DNA of 64,000 nucleotides from Nocardiopsis eucommiae (GCA_018388625.1 CP074402.1:2294001-2358000), one strand, 5' to 3'; counted from the stretch's first letter, positions 48,670 through 62,710 are shown. The notes: generated by a model not told the origin, from the sequence alone. Program-made: numbers and translations.

Positions 48670-49614
48670 ATGGGGCGTATGCGCCTGAGGATCTTCCTTG
48701 AACCCCAGCAGGGGGCCACGTACGAGGACCAACTCGCCGTCGCCCGAGCCGTCGAGGATCTCGGTTTCGACGCCCTGTTCCGGTCCGATCACTATCTCTC
48801 CATGGGCGACCACGTCAGCGGGCTCCCCGGTCCGACCGACGCGTGGATCACCCTGGCCGGTCTGGCCAGGGAGACCTCCCGGATCCGCCTCGGCACCCTC
48901 ATGACGGCGGCCACCTTCCGCCACCCCGGGCCGCTGGCCATCTCGGTCGCGCAGGTCGACCGGATGAGCGGCGGCCGGGTCGAGTTCGGCTTCGGCGCGG
49001 GCTGGTTCGAGGAGGAGCACGCGGTCTACGGGATCCCCTTCCCCGACTCCGCGCGGGAGCGGTTCGACCGCTACGAGGAGCAGCTCGACATCATCACGGG
49101 GTTGTGGTCCACCCCGGTGGGGGACACCTTCCGGTACGAGGGTCGGCACTTCCGGCTCGCGGAGGGCCCCGCGCTGCCCAAACCGCAGCAGGGCCCGCAC
49201 CCGCCGGTGCTGATCGGCGGGACCGGTCCCAAGCGCACACCGAGGCTGGCGGCCAAGTTCGCCGACGAGTACAACGTCCCGTTCAGCTCGCTGGAGGACA
49301 CCGAGGCGGCCTTCGGGCGCACCGCCGACGCCGTGCGGGCCTCGGGGCGCTCCACGCCGATGGTGTACTCGGCGGCCCAGGTGCTGTGCGCCGGGCGCGA
49401 CGAGGCCGAGGTGTCCAAGCGGGCCGCCCGGATCGGTCGCGACGTGTCGGAACTGCGCCAGAACGGCCTGGCCGGAACCCCTGACGAGATCGTGGAGCGG
49501 ATCAGCCGGTTCGCGGCCGCCGGTGCGGAGAGAATGTACCTGCAGGTCCTGGACCTGTCCGACCTGGACCACCTGGAGCTGGTCGCCTCCGCGGTGGCGC
49601 CGCAGCTGGACTGA
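48670..49614 (+). CDS. LLM-class F420-dependent oxidoreductase
   Basis: 314 residues, luciferase-like (beta/alpha)8 fold. Landmarks: VEDLGFDALFRSDHY near the N-terminus, LGTLMTAATFRHPGPLA, and RVEFGFGAGWFEEEHAVYGIPFP, the typical G-x-G-W-x-x-x-E block of F420-linked members. Uses F420 or FMN to oxidise or reduce an unknown small molecule. Start ATG 48670 with GGGAG four bases upstream. Divergent from the sigma-factor operon. Confidence 0.9.
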   Translation: MGRMRLRIFLEPQQGATYEDQLAVARAVEDLGFDALFRSDHYLSMGDHVSGLPGPTDAWITLAGLARETSRIRLGTLMTAATFRHPGPLAISVAQVDRMSGGRVEFGFGAGWFEEEHAVYGIPFPDSARERFDRYEEQLDIITGLWSTPVGDTFRYEGRHFRLAEGPALPKPQQGPHPPVLIGGTGPKRTPRLAAKFADEYNVPFSSLEDTEAAFGRTADAVRASGRSTPMVYSAAQVLCAGRDEAEVSKRAARIGRDVSELRQNGLAGTPDEIVERISRFAAAGAERMYLQVLDLSDLDHLELVASAVAPQLD

Positions 49615-52715
<3,101 letters not shown>

Positions 52716-52772
52716 CGAGAGGCGTACCGAGACCGCCGCCCGCGCCCAACAGGCGCGAACGCGGTGCTTCGG

Positions 52773-52805
52773 GGGCCGCCACCGTCCGACCGACGGTGGC
52801 GGCCC
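52773..52805 (+). terminator. Terminator of acnA
   Basis: 14-bp perfect stem (52773-52786 with 52792-52805), five-base loop, followed by TTCTCGTG. Confidence 0.85.
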
Positions 52806-52883
52806 TTCTCGTGTGCGGGGTCCTCGTGTGCACGGGCCCTTCCGCGTTCCGGCCTGGCCGAAAGCTCCCGATATGCTCGGTGC

Positions 52884-54419
52884 ATGCCCTCGCCCCCGAG
52901 ACCAGGTCCCCTCCCTCGGTACGCGGACCTGCTCCGACGCTCCCTGGCGCTCTGCGCCGCGTCGCTCCTCGCGGTGCTCGCCGCCGCGCCCGCCGCTCGG
53001 GCCGAACCCGCGCCCGAGACGGTCGAGGCCCTGGAGGACACCCGGACCCCCGCCGAGTACTACGCGGACGAGCTCGCGGAGCGTCCCGAGGGCGCGGCCG
53101 TCATCGTGGACGACTCCCTCGCGGGCCTCGGCGACGTGGCCGAGCTGGAGCGGGAGCTGCACACCCTCTTCTCCACCCTCGACGTCCCGTACCACGTGAT
53201 CGCCAGCCCCTTCCCCGGACAGGGGACGGACTGGGGCACCGGTCCGGTCCTGCCCGCGGTCGTGGACCGTGTCGACCGCGACGGCGTGTACGTGCACCTG
53301 CGGCCCGGGACCTACACCCAGGAGGTGCTGGTACGCGGCCACGACCTCCCGGGCGAGGAGAGCGTGCGCTCGTTGAGCGCCGACCCCAGGCTGGAGTACG
53401 ACTCCGGACCGGACGAGATCGCCGCCGTCCTCGTGGAACGCCTCAGCGGTGCGGCCCCCGCCCCCGCGCACGGCCACGAGCAGGCCGAACCGGGCGCGCT
53501 GGCGGTCTTCTGGGAGGAGTTCCGCCGCGACGTCGACCCCACCCGTTCGGTCGGCGCCGAGAACCTCGGCACCCTCTCCGGGACCCTGTCCGGGTTCGTG
53601 CTCGGAACGGGCGTGATCTGGGTGTGGTGGCGTACCGCGCGCGGCCGTCGGCGGCGCCACGAGGTACCCGTGGTGGCCGTGCTCACCCTGACCCTGGCCG
53701 GGGCCGCGGTCGCGGGCCCCTACGCCCACATGATGAGCGTGCCCGAGGGCGGAGTGGAGACCGCCTGGAAGACCCCGGACGTGCGTTCCGTCCCGCCCTA
53801 CGTCGCCAACACCGAGCGGGTCGAACGCCTGGTCTCCGAGACCGCGTCCACGCCGCTGTACGTCGCACCCCTGGTCACGATGGACCGCACCGGCCTGGCC
53901 GCCACCGCCGATCGGCTGGAGGACGCCGAGATCCCGGTCCGCGCCCTGGTGATGTCCATGAGCCCGTCCGACGAGTCCGAGGGCGACCCCGAGGTGCTGG
54001 CGTACTCCCTGGCCGCGCTCACGGAGGGACCGTCGGTGTACCTGGTCGCCACCACCGACTTCGAGGGCCGGGTCGAGATCGCCGCCGGGTCCTCGGGCCT
54101 GGGCATCGACGCCTACGACCTGAGCTCGGCCGTCCGGGACGTGGTCGCCGACACCCCGGCCGAGGCCGTCGAGGCCGCGCTGCCCGCCCTCACCGCACTG
54201 CCCACCGACCCCGACCGGCCCGACGCCGAACCCTTCTTCGCGTACACCTACGACGAGGATCCCGGGCCGAGGTCGGAGCGGTTCCTCGGTGACGGCTTCC
54301 TGCCCTGCCTCCTGGTGGTCGGGCCGCTGCTCTCCGGGATCGCCTTCGGCGCGCTGCTCCTCCTCGTGGTCGCCGTACGCGCCGCGCGCGGGGCACGGTC
54401 GGTGGTCGGACGCGGATGA
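52884..54419 (+). CDS. Exported membrane protein with two copies of an unrecognised domain
   Basis: 511 residues. Signal peptide/first helix (~15-38), outside domain 1 (~45-215), two membrane helices (~232-255 and ~262-282), outside domain 2 (~290-460) and a C-terminal helix (~470-500). Domain 2 contains TPLYVAPLV and GDPEVLAYSLAAL; matching segments occur in domain 1 (weaker) and in the third gene of this operon (SPVHVDPAY, GDPENLAVLVHD). No catalytic motif seen. It lies directly after acnA, as the Rv1476-type membrane protein does in mycobacteria; a distant relation is possible but unproven. Its stop overlaps the next start as ATGA. Confidence 0.75.
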   Translation: MPSPPRPGPLPRYADLLRRSLALCAASLLAVLAAAPAARAEPAPETVEALEDTRTPAEYYADELAERPEGAAVIVDDSLAGLGDVAELERELHTLFSTLDVPYHVIASPFPGQGTDWGTGPVLPAVVDRVDRDGVYVHLRPGTYTQEVLVRGHDLPGEESVRSLSADPRLEYDSGPDEIAAVLVERLSGAAPAPAHGHEQAEPGALAVFWEEFRRDVDPTRSVGAENLGTLSGTLSGFVLGTGVIWVWWRTARGRRRRHEVPVVAVLTLTLAGAAVAGPYAHMMSVPEGGVETAWKTPDVRSVPPYVANTERVERLVSETASTPLYVAPLVTMDRTGLAATADRLEDAEIPVRALVMSMSPSDESEGDPEVLAYSLAALTEGPSVYLVATTDFEGRVEIAAGSSGLGIDAYDLSSAVRDVVADTPAEAVEAALPALTALPTDPDRPDAEPFFAYTYDEDPGPRSERFLGDGFLPCLLVVGPLLSGIAFGALLLLVVAVRAARGARSVVGRG

Positions 54420-54897
54420 CGGCACGAGCACTGCGGCGGCTGGCGCTGGCGGAGACCCGGGCCATGGTCCGGGAACTGGAGGCGGCCGGGGACGGCGAGG
54501 TTCCCGCGTCGGCCATGCGCGACGCCGACGCCGCCCTGGTCGTGCTCCGGCGCCCCACGGACGCGCTCGACCTCCTCGGGGTCACGGTCCTGGCCCGGCG
54601 CGCCCGCGCGGCCATCGACGGCGACCCCGGGGCCGGACGGCGACCGGTCTGCTCGGCCAACCCCTGCACGGCCGGGCGGACCGTGACGGCAGGGTCGCGG
54701 TCGTCCGGGGGCGCCGCCCGCTGTGCGACGCCTGCCTGGACCTCCAGAACGACGCCCGGACCGCGCGCGTGCTGGAGCTGCGGATCGGCGGGGCCTGGGT
54801 CCCGCACCTGACGCTGGACCGCGTCTGGGTGCACACCAACTACGGATCGACGCGGCGCGGCCTCGTCGACGGGATTCTGGAGGAGAGCGATGCGTAG
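54416..54897 (+). CDS. Small cytoplasmic protein with CxANPLHG / CxxC motif
   Basis: 160 residues after correction of one break near 54661 (CCC run). The N-terminal half is helical; then comes VCSANPLHGR with a second pair PLCDACLD 25 residues later, a likely metal site, and a C-terminal block VWVHTNYGSTRRGLVDGIL. All three elements recur in the C-terminal part of the next gene (CYANPLHGN, PLCAECAK, VWSATGYGALRDDLVDRIL), so this protein is a free-standing copy of that cytoplasmic module. Middle gene of a three-gene overlapping operon. Unknown family. Confidence 0.75.
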
Positions 54898-56184
54898 GTT
54901 CGAGGTCCCCTCCGTCCTGGGGGTGGTCCTGGCCCTCACCCTGGTGGGGGCGGTCCCCGCCGCCGCCTCCCCGGCCGACACCGTGCCGGAGAACGCCTCC
55001 GAGGCGATCACCTCCTCGCTGGCCGAGTCGCCGGTCCACGTCGACCCCGCCTACTCCAGCGCCCTGACCGAGGAGGTCCGACAGGAGGCGGTCGACCTCA
55101 TCGAGGGCTCCGACCTGCCCCTGTACGTGGTCGCGGTGCCGATGGTCGAGGGCGACACCTGGGACGGCGACCCCGAGAACCTGGCCGTCCTGGTCCACGA
55201 CCGCATGGGCGGGGGTCGGGCCCACATCCTGGTGTTCGCCAACGACCGCATGCACGGGCGGGACTTCGGGAGCGGATCGGACCTTCCCGCCCACTACGGG
55301 GCCCTCACCTCCTCCTACGCCACGGGGTTCAGCGGCAACCTCGGCCAGCTGGTCGAGGTCTCGGTGGAGACGGCCCTGTCCGAGGACCCCGAGGCCGCCT
55401 ACACCGCCGCCAGTGAGGCCTACGAGGAGCAGCGGGAGGACGCCGCCGGACCGATGTCCGGCTTCTGGCGGGGTGACGGGACGGGAGCGCCCGGGTGGCT
55501 GTGGCCGTCCGTCGCGGTCCTGGCGCTCCTCCTGGCCGTCGGGGCGGTCTGGCGCTCCCGCCGCGCCCGGGTGCCCTCGATGCCCGCTCTGGCCGTCACC
55601 CAGCACGCCGGATTCGACAACGCCGACCGCGCCGCCCTGGACCGGCTGGTCGAGCGGGGCGCCACGGACCTCGTCGAGCTCGGGGAGCGGCTGGGCCAGC
55701 TGCGCTCGCGCTCCCGGAGCGAGGAGGCCACCCGGCTCCTCCAACACGCACTGGACGCCCGCTCCGCCGCCGCCAAGGTCCACGACCGCATGATCGCCAC
55801 CGAACCCACGCTGCCCGACGCGGCCGGGGTCCTCGTCCTGCTCGACATGGCGGAGGACGCCATCCTGCGCAGCCGGTCCCGGTCCCGCGAGCCCAGGGTG
55901 CACTGCTACGCCAACCCGCTGCACGGCAACACCACCACACGGACGGACTGGCGCGAGTTCGGCGGCACCCGCACCGTCCGCGTCCCGCTGTGCGCGGAGT
56001 GCGCCAAGGCGGTTCGGGAGCGGCGCCGCCCCGGGTCCTCCCCGACCACCACAGGGGGAGTGAAGTGCCCTACTACGACGTCCCGGCCGAGGAGAGCGTG
56101 TGGTCGGCCACCGGATACGGGGCCCTGCGCGACGACCTGGTCGATCGGATCCTGCGGGGCGACCACGCCGATACCCGGAGGTAA
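54890..56184 (+). CDS. Membrane protein linking an outside domain to a cysteine-motif cytoplasmic domain
   Basis: About 431 residues after correction. Signal peptide (~1-27), one outside domain (~40-190; contains SPVHVDPAY, LPLYVVAVP, GDPENLAVLVHD and HILVFANDRMH), a transmembrane helix (~203-225), then a helical cytoplasmic region (~235-345) and the module CYANPLHG ... PLCAEC ... VWSATGYGALRDDLVDRIL. The layout is that of a one-pass receptor or scaffold. One break near 56033 (GGG run). It starts eight bases inside the previous gene; 125 bases separate it from the first kinase. Confidence 0.75.
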
Positions 56185-56309
56185 CGGCCGGGCATCGGAT
56201 ACGGGGAGACCGGAACCGGGACCGAGTACGGGCGGTCAGTTCTCTGTGGCACCCTGACATGGCGCCCCGCCCGGGGCGCCAGAACGACGTACGAGAGACG
56301 GGGCGGGCT

Positions 56310-58616
56310 GTGGACGACCCTCAGGACCAGGCCATGCGAGTGGAGGAGGTCGGAGGCTTCCGACTTCTGCGCTCCCTGGGGCGTGGCGGTTTCGGGGAGG
56401 TGTTCCTCGGTGAGGCCGCGGACGGCACTCTGGCCGCGGTGAAGCTCCTGCACGCCAGCTGGTCCGGCGACGCCGACATGCGGCGCCGCTTCGCCGCCGA
56501 GGTGGATCAGGCCCGCCGGGTGAGCGGGTTCTGCGTGGCCACGATCCTGGACGCCGACCCCGACGCGGCCCAGCCGTGGATCGCCACGGAGTTCATCGAC
56601 GGCCCCACCCTCCAGGCCTCCGTCGAAGCCGACGGCCCGCGCACGGGAGTGGAGCTCCAACGCCTGTCGGTGGGCACCGCGACGGCCCTGGCCGCCATCC
56701 ACGCGGCGGGTGTGGTGCACCGGGACCTGAAGCCGGACAACATCATGCTGGCTCCGGACGGGCCCCGGGTGATCGACTTCGGGATCGCCCGTGCGGTCGA
56801 GTCGACCTCGGTGACGGCGAGCGGGGTGGTCGGCACCATCGGGTACATGGCCCCCGAGCAGCTGGAGGGGGCCCGGCTGACCGCCGCGGTGGACGTGTTC
56901 GCCTGGGCCTCGGTGATGGTGTTCGCCGCCACCGGCCGCGAGGCCTTCCCCGGCCCGACCCAGGCCGCGCGCATCGCCCGCATCCTGGGCGGGGAACCCG
57001 ACCTCGCCGGCTTGGACGGCGCGTTCGGCGCCACCCTCCGGGCCTGCCTGGACAAGGACCCCTCGGCCCGGCCCGACGCCGAGACCCTCATGCGATGGGT
57101 CATCTCCGCTCCGTCCGGTGCCACTCCGGCCCGGGCCACCGGTGGGAACCACACGCCCACCACGGTCGCCCCCGGCCCGGACTCCGACCACACGCACACC
57201 GCGGTCGCGCCCTCGTCCGACGCCCGTACCCGCGTCGGTGTCGACCACACCAGGGTCGCCGGTCAACAGCCCACCGGCGTTCCCCCGTGGACCCCACCAG
57301 GGTGGCCGGAACCGCCCAGGCGGCCCCCACCCGCAACTACACGCGCACGGCTCCCTCCGACGCGCCCGAGGCGTCCGCCCACGCCCGGTCGTCAGGCCCG
57401 TATCCGTCGGCCCCCGGCGGCGCGCACACCCGCCGCCGAGCGGCGCGTACCCGTCGGCGGCCTCCGGCGCGTACCCGCCTCCCAGCGGGTTCCGCGGCCC
57501 GAACAGCGGCCACTTCGGAGCGGCACCGCCCTACCACTTCGTCAGTCTCCGGTTCCACGACCCCGCCCACCTGGCCGAGGCGATGCAGCAGAACTGGGGC
57601 GCCGCCGTCAAGGTCTTCAGCGAACCGGGCGAGCGCGCGGCCCTGGGTGCCTGGCTGATGGACGACCTGGGCGACACCAGTGTCGACCGCTCCCTGTTCC
57701 GTCGCGAGGTCCGGGACGCCAACCTCGCGGTCGCCTCGTTCGTCGCCCAGGTCCGCCCCGACCTGCCGCCCGTCTTCCGGGGCCGGGGTGTGTCCCTGGC
57801 CGAACTCCGGGCGTTGTTCTCCGACCCCGGGCCGCTCCTGACCGGTGCCCCGCTCAGCAACGAGATGGTCCTGCTGGCCCGGCCCGAACTCCTGCGGATC
57901 CTGAGCGCCCACCAGAGCCCCGAGAGCGTCGAGTACCAGCGGCTCGCGGAGGACCTGGACCGGGGTGAGAACGCCGGGACCCTCCTGCACGGACAGCTCT
58001 CCCAGCAGCTCGTGGGGTGGCGGTCGAGCCAGCCCAACGTCAACCCGGCGCTGGTCCTGGCCCTGCTCCTGAACCCGCACCTGATGGTCCCGCCCGACGA
58101 CAACGGTGACTCCGGGGTCGCCGAGTGGGTGGACATCCTGTGGCAGCGGGTGTCGAACGCCAGCACCCCCGAGAGCGCCGGATACGCGGCGGCGGTCTAC
58201 GGTTCCCTGGGCACCCTCCAGGCTCTGGCCAGGCAGCGCCGCTACTGGGAGGGCCGCTACGCCGAGGTGTCCACCGCCCACGAGGGGCTCGTGGGCAAGG
58301 TGGAGCTCCAGAACCGGACCGGGCGGATCATCCACTGGTGCCGGATCTCCCTCATCGGCCTCCCCTCGGCCTCTTCCTCACCGTGATGCCCGTGTGGGAG
58401 GTGATCCCCGACCTCATGATGTGGGTCGCGCTGCTCGGTCTGGTCGGTCTGGTCGGCGCCTTCATGACACGCCTGGTGCTGTGCGGACCCGCCGACCGTC
58501 GGCGGCAGCGGCTCCTGGACCTGCACAACTCCAACCACCAGCTGCCCCAGCTGACCAGCGGAGTGGAGCGCATCCGCACGGACCTGGCCCAGGCACGCAG
58601 AATCACCTCCAGCTGA
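56310..58616 (+). CDS. Membrane-anchored Ser/Thr protein kinase, copy 1
   Basis: About 769 residues after correction. Kinase domain ~20-275: glycine loop LGRGGFGEV, VAIK-like AAVKLL, catalytic HRDLKPDN, DFG in VIDFGIA, and GYMAPEQL. A Pro/Thr-rich linker (~275-395) leads to a ~280-residue C-terminal module with VDRSLFRREVRDAN, AVASFVAQ and PDLPPVFRG, then two membrane helices and a short basic tail. No PASTA, WD40 or other known sensor domain. The start GTG 56310 (VDDPQDQ) mirrors that of copy 2 (VDETTDL). Breaks near 57287, 57431 and 58365 (one base each, C runs). Followed by its paralogue 67 bases on. Confidence 0.85.
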
Positions 58617-58683
58617 TCCGGTCGGCGGGCTCGGGCCCCACCGTCCGGACGGCAGGACAAGAGAGACAAGGAAGGACGCGCTC

Positions 58684-60808
58684 GTGGACGAGACCACGGA
58701 CTTGACGCCCGCCCCCGCGCGGTCGGTCCGTACACCCTGACGCGATCGCTGGGCAGGGGCGGTTTCGGGGAGGTGTTCCTCGGTGAGGCCGAGGACGGTA
58801 CCCGCGCCGCCGTCAAGCTCCTGCACGCCAACTGGTCCAGTGACACCGACATGCGGCGCCGCTTCGCCGCCGAGGTGGATCAGGCCCGCCGGGTGAGCGG
58901 GTTCTGTATCGCGACGATCCTGGACGCCGACCCCGACGCCGCGCAGCCCTGGATCGCCACGGAGTTCATCGACGGGCCCACCCTCCACCGGGCCGTGACC
59001 GTCGAGGGACCCCGCACCGGTGCCGAGCTCCAGCGCCTCGCCGTCGCCACGGCCACCGCGCTCGCGGCCATCCACGCGGCGGGTGTGGTGCACCGGGACC
59101 TGAAGCCGGACAACATCATGCTCGCCTCGGACGGGCCCCGGGTGATCGACTTCGGGATCGCCCGCGCGGTGGAGTCCACCTCCGTGACCGCCAGCGGCAT
59201 CGTCGGCACGGTCGGGTACATGGCACCGGAACAGCTGGAGGGGATGCGTCTCACCGCGGCCGTGGACGTCTTCTCCTGGGCGTCGGTGATGGTGTTCGCC
59301 GCCACGGGTCGGGACGCCTTCCACGGCCCCACCCAGGCCGCGCGCATCGCCAGGGTGCTCTCGGGGGAACCCGACACCGGGGACCTGTCCGGGCCACTGT
59401 TGGACACCGTCCTGGCCTGCCTGGACAAGAACCCGAGGCGGCGCCCGGACGCGCCCGCCCTCCTCCACCACCTGGTCGCGGGGACCGCTCCCGGTTCCGC
59501 CGGTCAGTCGTCGGAGCCGCCGTCCCCCGGTCCGGAAGGGGACGCTCCCCGGCCCCCGTCACCCGAGGCGCCGCCGCACCACGCGGCCGCACCGCCCTCG
59601 GGCAGGCCCGCGTACCTCACCCCGCCGCCGTCACTGGTACGGCTCCAGAGCTCCTACGGTCCGTCGGCGCCCGACACGGACCCCGACGAGGGCGTCCCGC
59701 CCTACCGGTTCGCCGGGGTGCGCTTCACCAGGATCGAGCCGCTGGCCGCCGCCATGCAGGAGCACTGGACCGAGGCGGTGATGATCCTCGGAGACCCGGC
59801 CGAGCGGGCCATGCTCGGCTCCTGGGTCATGAACGACATCAACGACACCAAGGTGGACCGCTCCCTGTTCCGCAGGGAGGTCCGGGACGCGAACATGGCC
59901 GTGGCGTCCTTCGTCGCCCAGGCCTGTCCGGACCTGCCACCCCTCTTCCGGGGGCACGAACTCACCCTCGCCGGGCTGCGGGAGCTCTTCCACGACCCGC
60001 GTCCGCTGATCACCGGCGGGCACGAGGCCAACGAACTCATGCTGCTGGCCCGGCCGCAGCTGCTGCGGCAGATGGCGGAGCACCGGCACGAGGACGGCCC
60101 GGAGCTGCGCCGACTGGCCCGGGACGTCGAGGAGGCCGAGCGGACCGGGATGGCCTTCCACCGGGAACTGGCCCAGAACCTCAACGGCTGGCGCGGGTTC
60201 GAGGGTCGGATGGACCCGGCGCTGGCGCTCACCTTCCTGCTCAACCCCGATCTCATGGTGCCCCCGGACCCGGGGGACATGCCCGGCGCCCTGGACTGGA
60301 CGAGCGCGCTCTGGTCACGCGTCGAGCTCTCCTCGGGGGCCCGACGGGCGGGGTACGCGGCGGCGGTCTACGGTTCCCTGTCGGCCGTGGTGACCCTGAT
60401 CCGACAGCGCAGGGTGTGGGCGGAACAGCGGGAGTCCCTGCGCCGTGAGCACAGTTCGCTGGCCGCCGCGGCCTCGGAGTCGGGGCAGATCTCCAGGATC
60501 AGGACGATGTTCCTGGCGGCGGCCATCGTCTTCCTGTTCCTGTCCCTGGTCCTCGGAGTGGCGCTCAACGGTTCGGGACTGGGCATGCTGTTCTTCCTGT
60601 CGTCCCTCGCCGCGGGGAGCGTCGCGCTGATCATGAGGTTCAGGGAGAACGGGAGCTTCGGGGGTCCTCCGCGCGTGAGGCGCGCGACCTGCGTCTGCGC
60701 AACATCCCCCTCCAGGGGCAGGCGCTGGCGGCGGGCCTGCGCACGATGGACGCCGACATCCGGCGCGCCCGCGAACTCTGCTCGCGCCCGCCCGTCAAGG
60801 ACTACTGA
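58684..60808 (+). CDS. Membrane-anchored Ser/Thr protein kinase, copy 2
   Basis: About 708 residues after correction. The kinase domain is nearly the same as copy 1 (HRDLKPDN, VIDFGIARAVES, GYMAPEQLEG), with a shorter Pro-rich linker. The C-terminal module is also shared (VDRSLFRREVRDAN, FVAQACPDLPPLFRG, NELMLLARPQLL), ending with a membrane helix pair (FLAAAIVFLFLSLVLG and GMLFFLSSLAAGSVALI) and a cytoplasmic tail. Breaks near 58715 (CCCCC) and 60662 (GGGGG), one base each. It is a tandem duplicate of copy 1, with the kinase domains more alike than the linkers. Its stop overlaps the convergent gene by seven bases. Confidence 0.86.
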
Positions 60809-61407
60809 GGACCGTTCTCGACCAGCAGGTCGGCGCGGTCCCGAGGCGGGTCGCAGGCGTACAGGGCGTTCTCCTGGCGGGCCCACGACGCACGGTGCGG
60901 GGCGTAGGTGTCCGCGTCCTCCCGGGCGTCGAGCCTGCGGGCCCGCGTCCGCGCGTCGGCCTCCACCCACACCAGCAGGTCCGGGAGGTCGCGCACGGGG
61001 GCCGCCCCCGAACCACACCCCTCCACGACCAGGGTGCCCCCGCGTGCGACGAGGGCGGCGGGGAGGGTGACCCGCTCCGCACCGAACGCCCCGTGCTTCC
61101 AGTCGTACCGGTGCCAGGCGGGCGGGCGCCCCTCGGCCAGGGGCAGCAGTACCCATGACCTGAGCAGGGCGGGCGCCTCGGCCAGCCCCTCCCAGCCCGG
61201 GTAGAGGTCCTCCATCGTCACCAGGGCCACCGGCTCGTCCCGGTCGGCCAGCGCGCGGCACACCCGAGCGGCCACCATGCTCTTGCCCGACCCGGAACGC
61301 CCCTCCACCGCCACGACCCGGACGAGCGGTCCCCGCCGGTCGGCGCCCAGAACCGCCCCGGCCACGTCCTCCGCCCACCCGGGCCGGTCGGTGCTCACCC
61401 TCTCCAT
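60802..61407 (-). CDS. P-loop nucleoside/uridine-kinase-like protein
   Basis: 201 residues. Walker A VAVEGRSGSGKSMVA at ~27-40, then MEDLYPGWEGL, which is the usual substrate region of uridine-kinase-like proteins (D-x-Y/F), and WVEADARTRARRLDAR as the lid region. Likely a cytoplasmic small-molecule kinase, substrate unknown. ATG 61407 chosen; there is no good upstream start. Convergent with the second kinase and overlapping its stop. Confidence 0.8.
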   Translation of the reverse strand: MERVSTDRPGWAEDVAGAVLGADRRGPLVRVVAVEGRSGSGKSMVAARVCRALADRDEPVALVTMEDLYPGWEGLAEAPALLRSWVLLPLAEGRPPAWHRYDWKHGAFGAERVTLPAALVARGGTLVVEGCGSGAAPVRDLPDLLVWVEADARTRARRLDAREDADTYAPHRASWARQENALYACDPPRDRADLLVENGPQ

Positions 61408-61532
61408 ACCAACGAACCTAGGGCATGGCCGTGGTCGCCGGACCGGGCCGGGGCTCGAAGGTCCGGTTCCCCGTTCAATGCTTGTAACATTCGACGGAAC
61501 AACGCCGGAGCGAGCGGACGGAGACGGGGCAC

Positions 61533-62710
61533 GTGGTGACCGAGGCCGGCACGACCCCGGATCCCAGTCCGCGCTGCGGGAGGCCAACCAACGGCGCGTC
61601 GTGGACGTGCTGCGCCGCGACGGAACCCGCACCCAGGCCGAACTGGCCCGTGCCACGGGGCTGTCGGCGGCCAGCGTCTCCAACATCGTGCGGGGCCTGC
61701 GCGCCGCCGGGACCGTGTCCGTGCGCGACACCTCCTCCAACGGCCGCCGGGCCCGGGCCGTCACCCTCCTCAGGCCGCCGGGCACCGTCGTGGCCGTGGA
61801 CTTCGGCGACGACCGGATCCGTGTGGCGGTCGGTGACAGCGAAGGCAACGTGCTGGCCCGCGAGGCGATCGCCTACGAGGTGGCCGTCGATGCCGGGAGG
61901 GCCGTGCGCCGGGCCGCCTGGCTGACCGAGACCGCCCTGCTGGGCGCCCGGATCGACCTGGGCACGGTCACCTCCGTGGTGGCCTCCGTCCCGGGGCCGA
62001 TCGCGCCCGGCACCGGCGAGGTCGGCGCCATCTCCTGCCTGCCCCGGTGGGCGGGGTTCCGCCCCGCCAAGGCGCTGGGGGAGCGGCTCGGAGTGCCGGT
62101 GCTGGCCGAGAACGACGCCAACCTCGCGGTGGTGGCCGAACGGGAGCTGGGCGCCGCCCGTGGGGCCGACCACGTCATCCACCTGATCCTCGGGGAGGGC
62201 GTGGGCGCGGGCATCGTCATGTCCGGTCGACTCTTCCGGGGCGCGGGCGGTACGGCGGGCGAGATCGGGCACATCGGCCTGGACCCGCGCGGCCAGGTCT
62301 GCCGCTGCGGCAACCGGGGCTGCCTGGAGACCTTCGTGGGTACCGGGTACCTGCTGAACATGCTGCCCCGGACCCACGACCTCGCCGCCAGCACGGACCG
62401 GGCCCTGCTGCGGGAGATGGTCGCCTCCGCGCGGGAGGGCGACCCCGGCAGCCGCCGCATCGTCGCGGAGGCGGGGAGCGCCCTGGGGCAGGGGGTGGCG
62501 ATCATGGCCAACCTGTTCAACCCGGACCGCGTGGTGGTCGGCGGCGACCTGGCCGAGGCGGGGGACCTGCTGCTGGTGCCCATGCGCAGGTCGATGGAGC
62601 TGGGAACCCTGGGCGGCGCCCTGGCCCAGCTCGAACTGGGGACCAGTGCCCTGGGCGAGGACGCGTCCATCCGTGGCGCGCTGCTCACGGCCGCGCACAG
62701 CCTGAGCTGA
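61533..62710 (+). CDS. ROK-family transcriptional regulator
   Basis: About 392 residues after correction. N-terminal winged helix (GTPGSQSALREANQRRV then TQAELARATGLSAASVSNIV) and a C-terminal ROK sugar-kinase-like domain with the zinc motif CRCGNRGCLE and the GEIGHIGLD block. Regulators of this build, such as XylR, usually repress sugar-uptake operons. One break near 61560 (CCCCGG); an uncorrected reading from ATG 61478 gives an unlike leader. It precedes a XylF-like binding protein. Confidence 0.88.

Noticed and set aside
60802..60808. Seven-base overlap of convergent genes as a special arrangement
   Set aside because: Short stop-codon overlaps between convergent genes are common in compact genomes; not informative alone.
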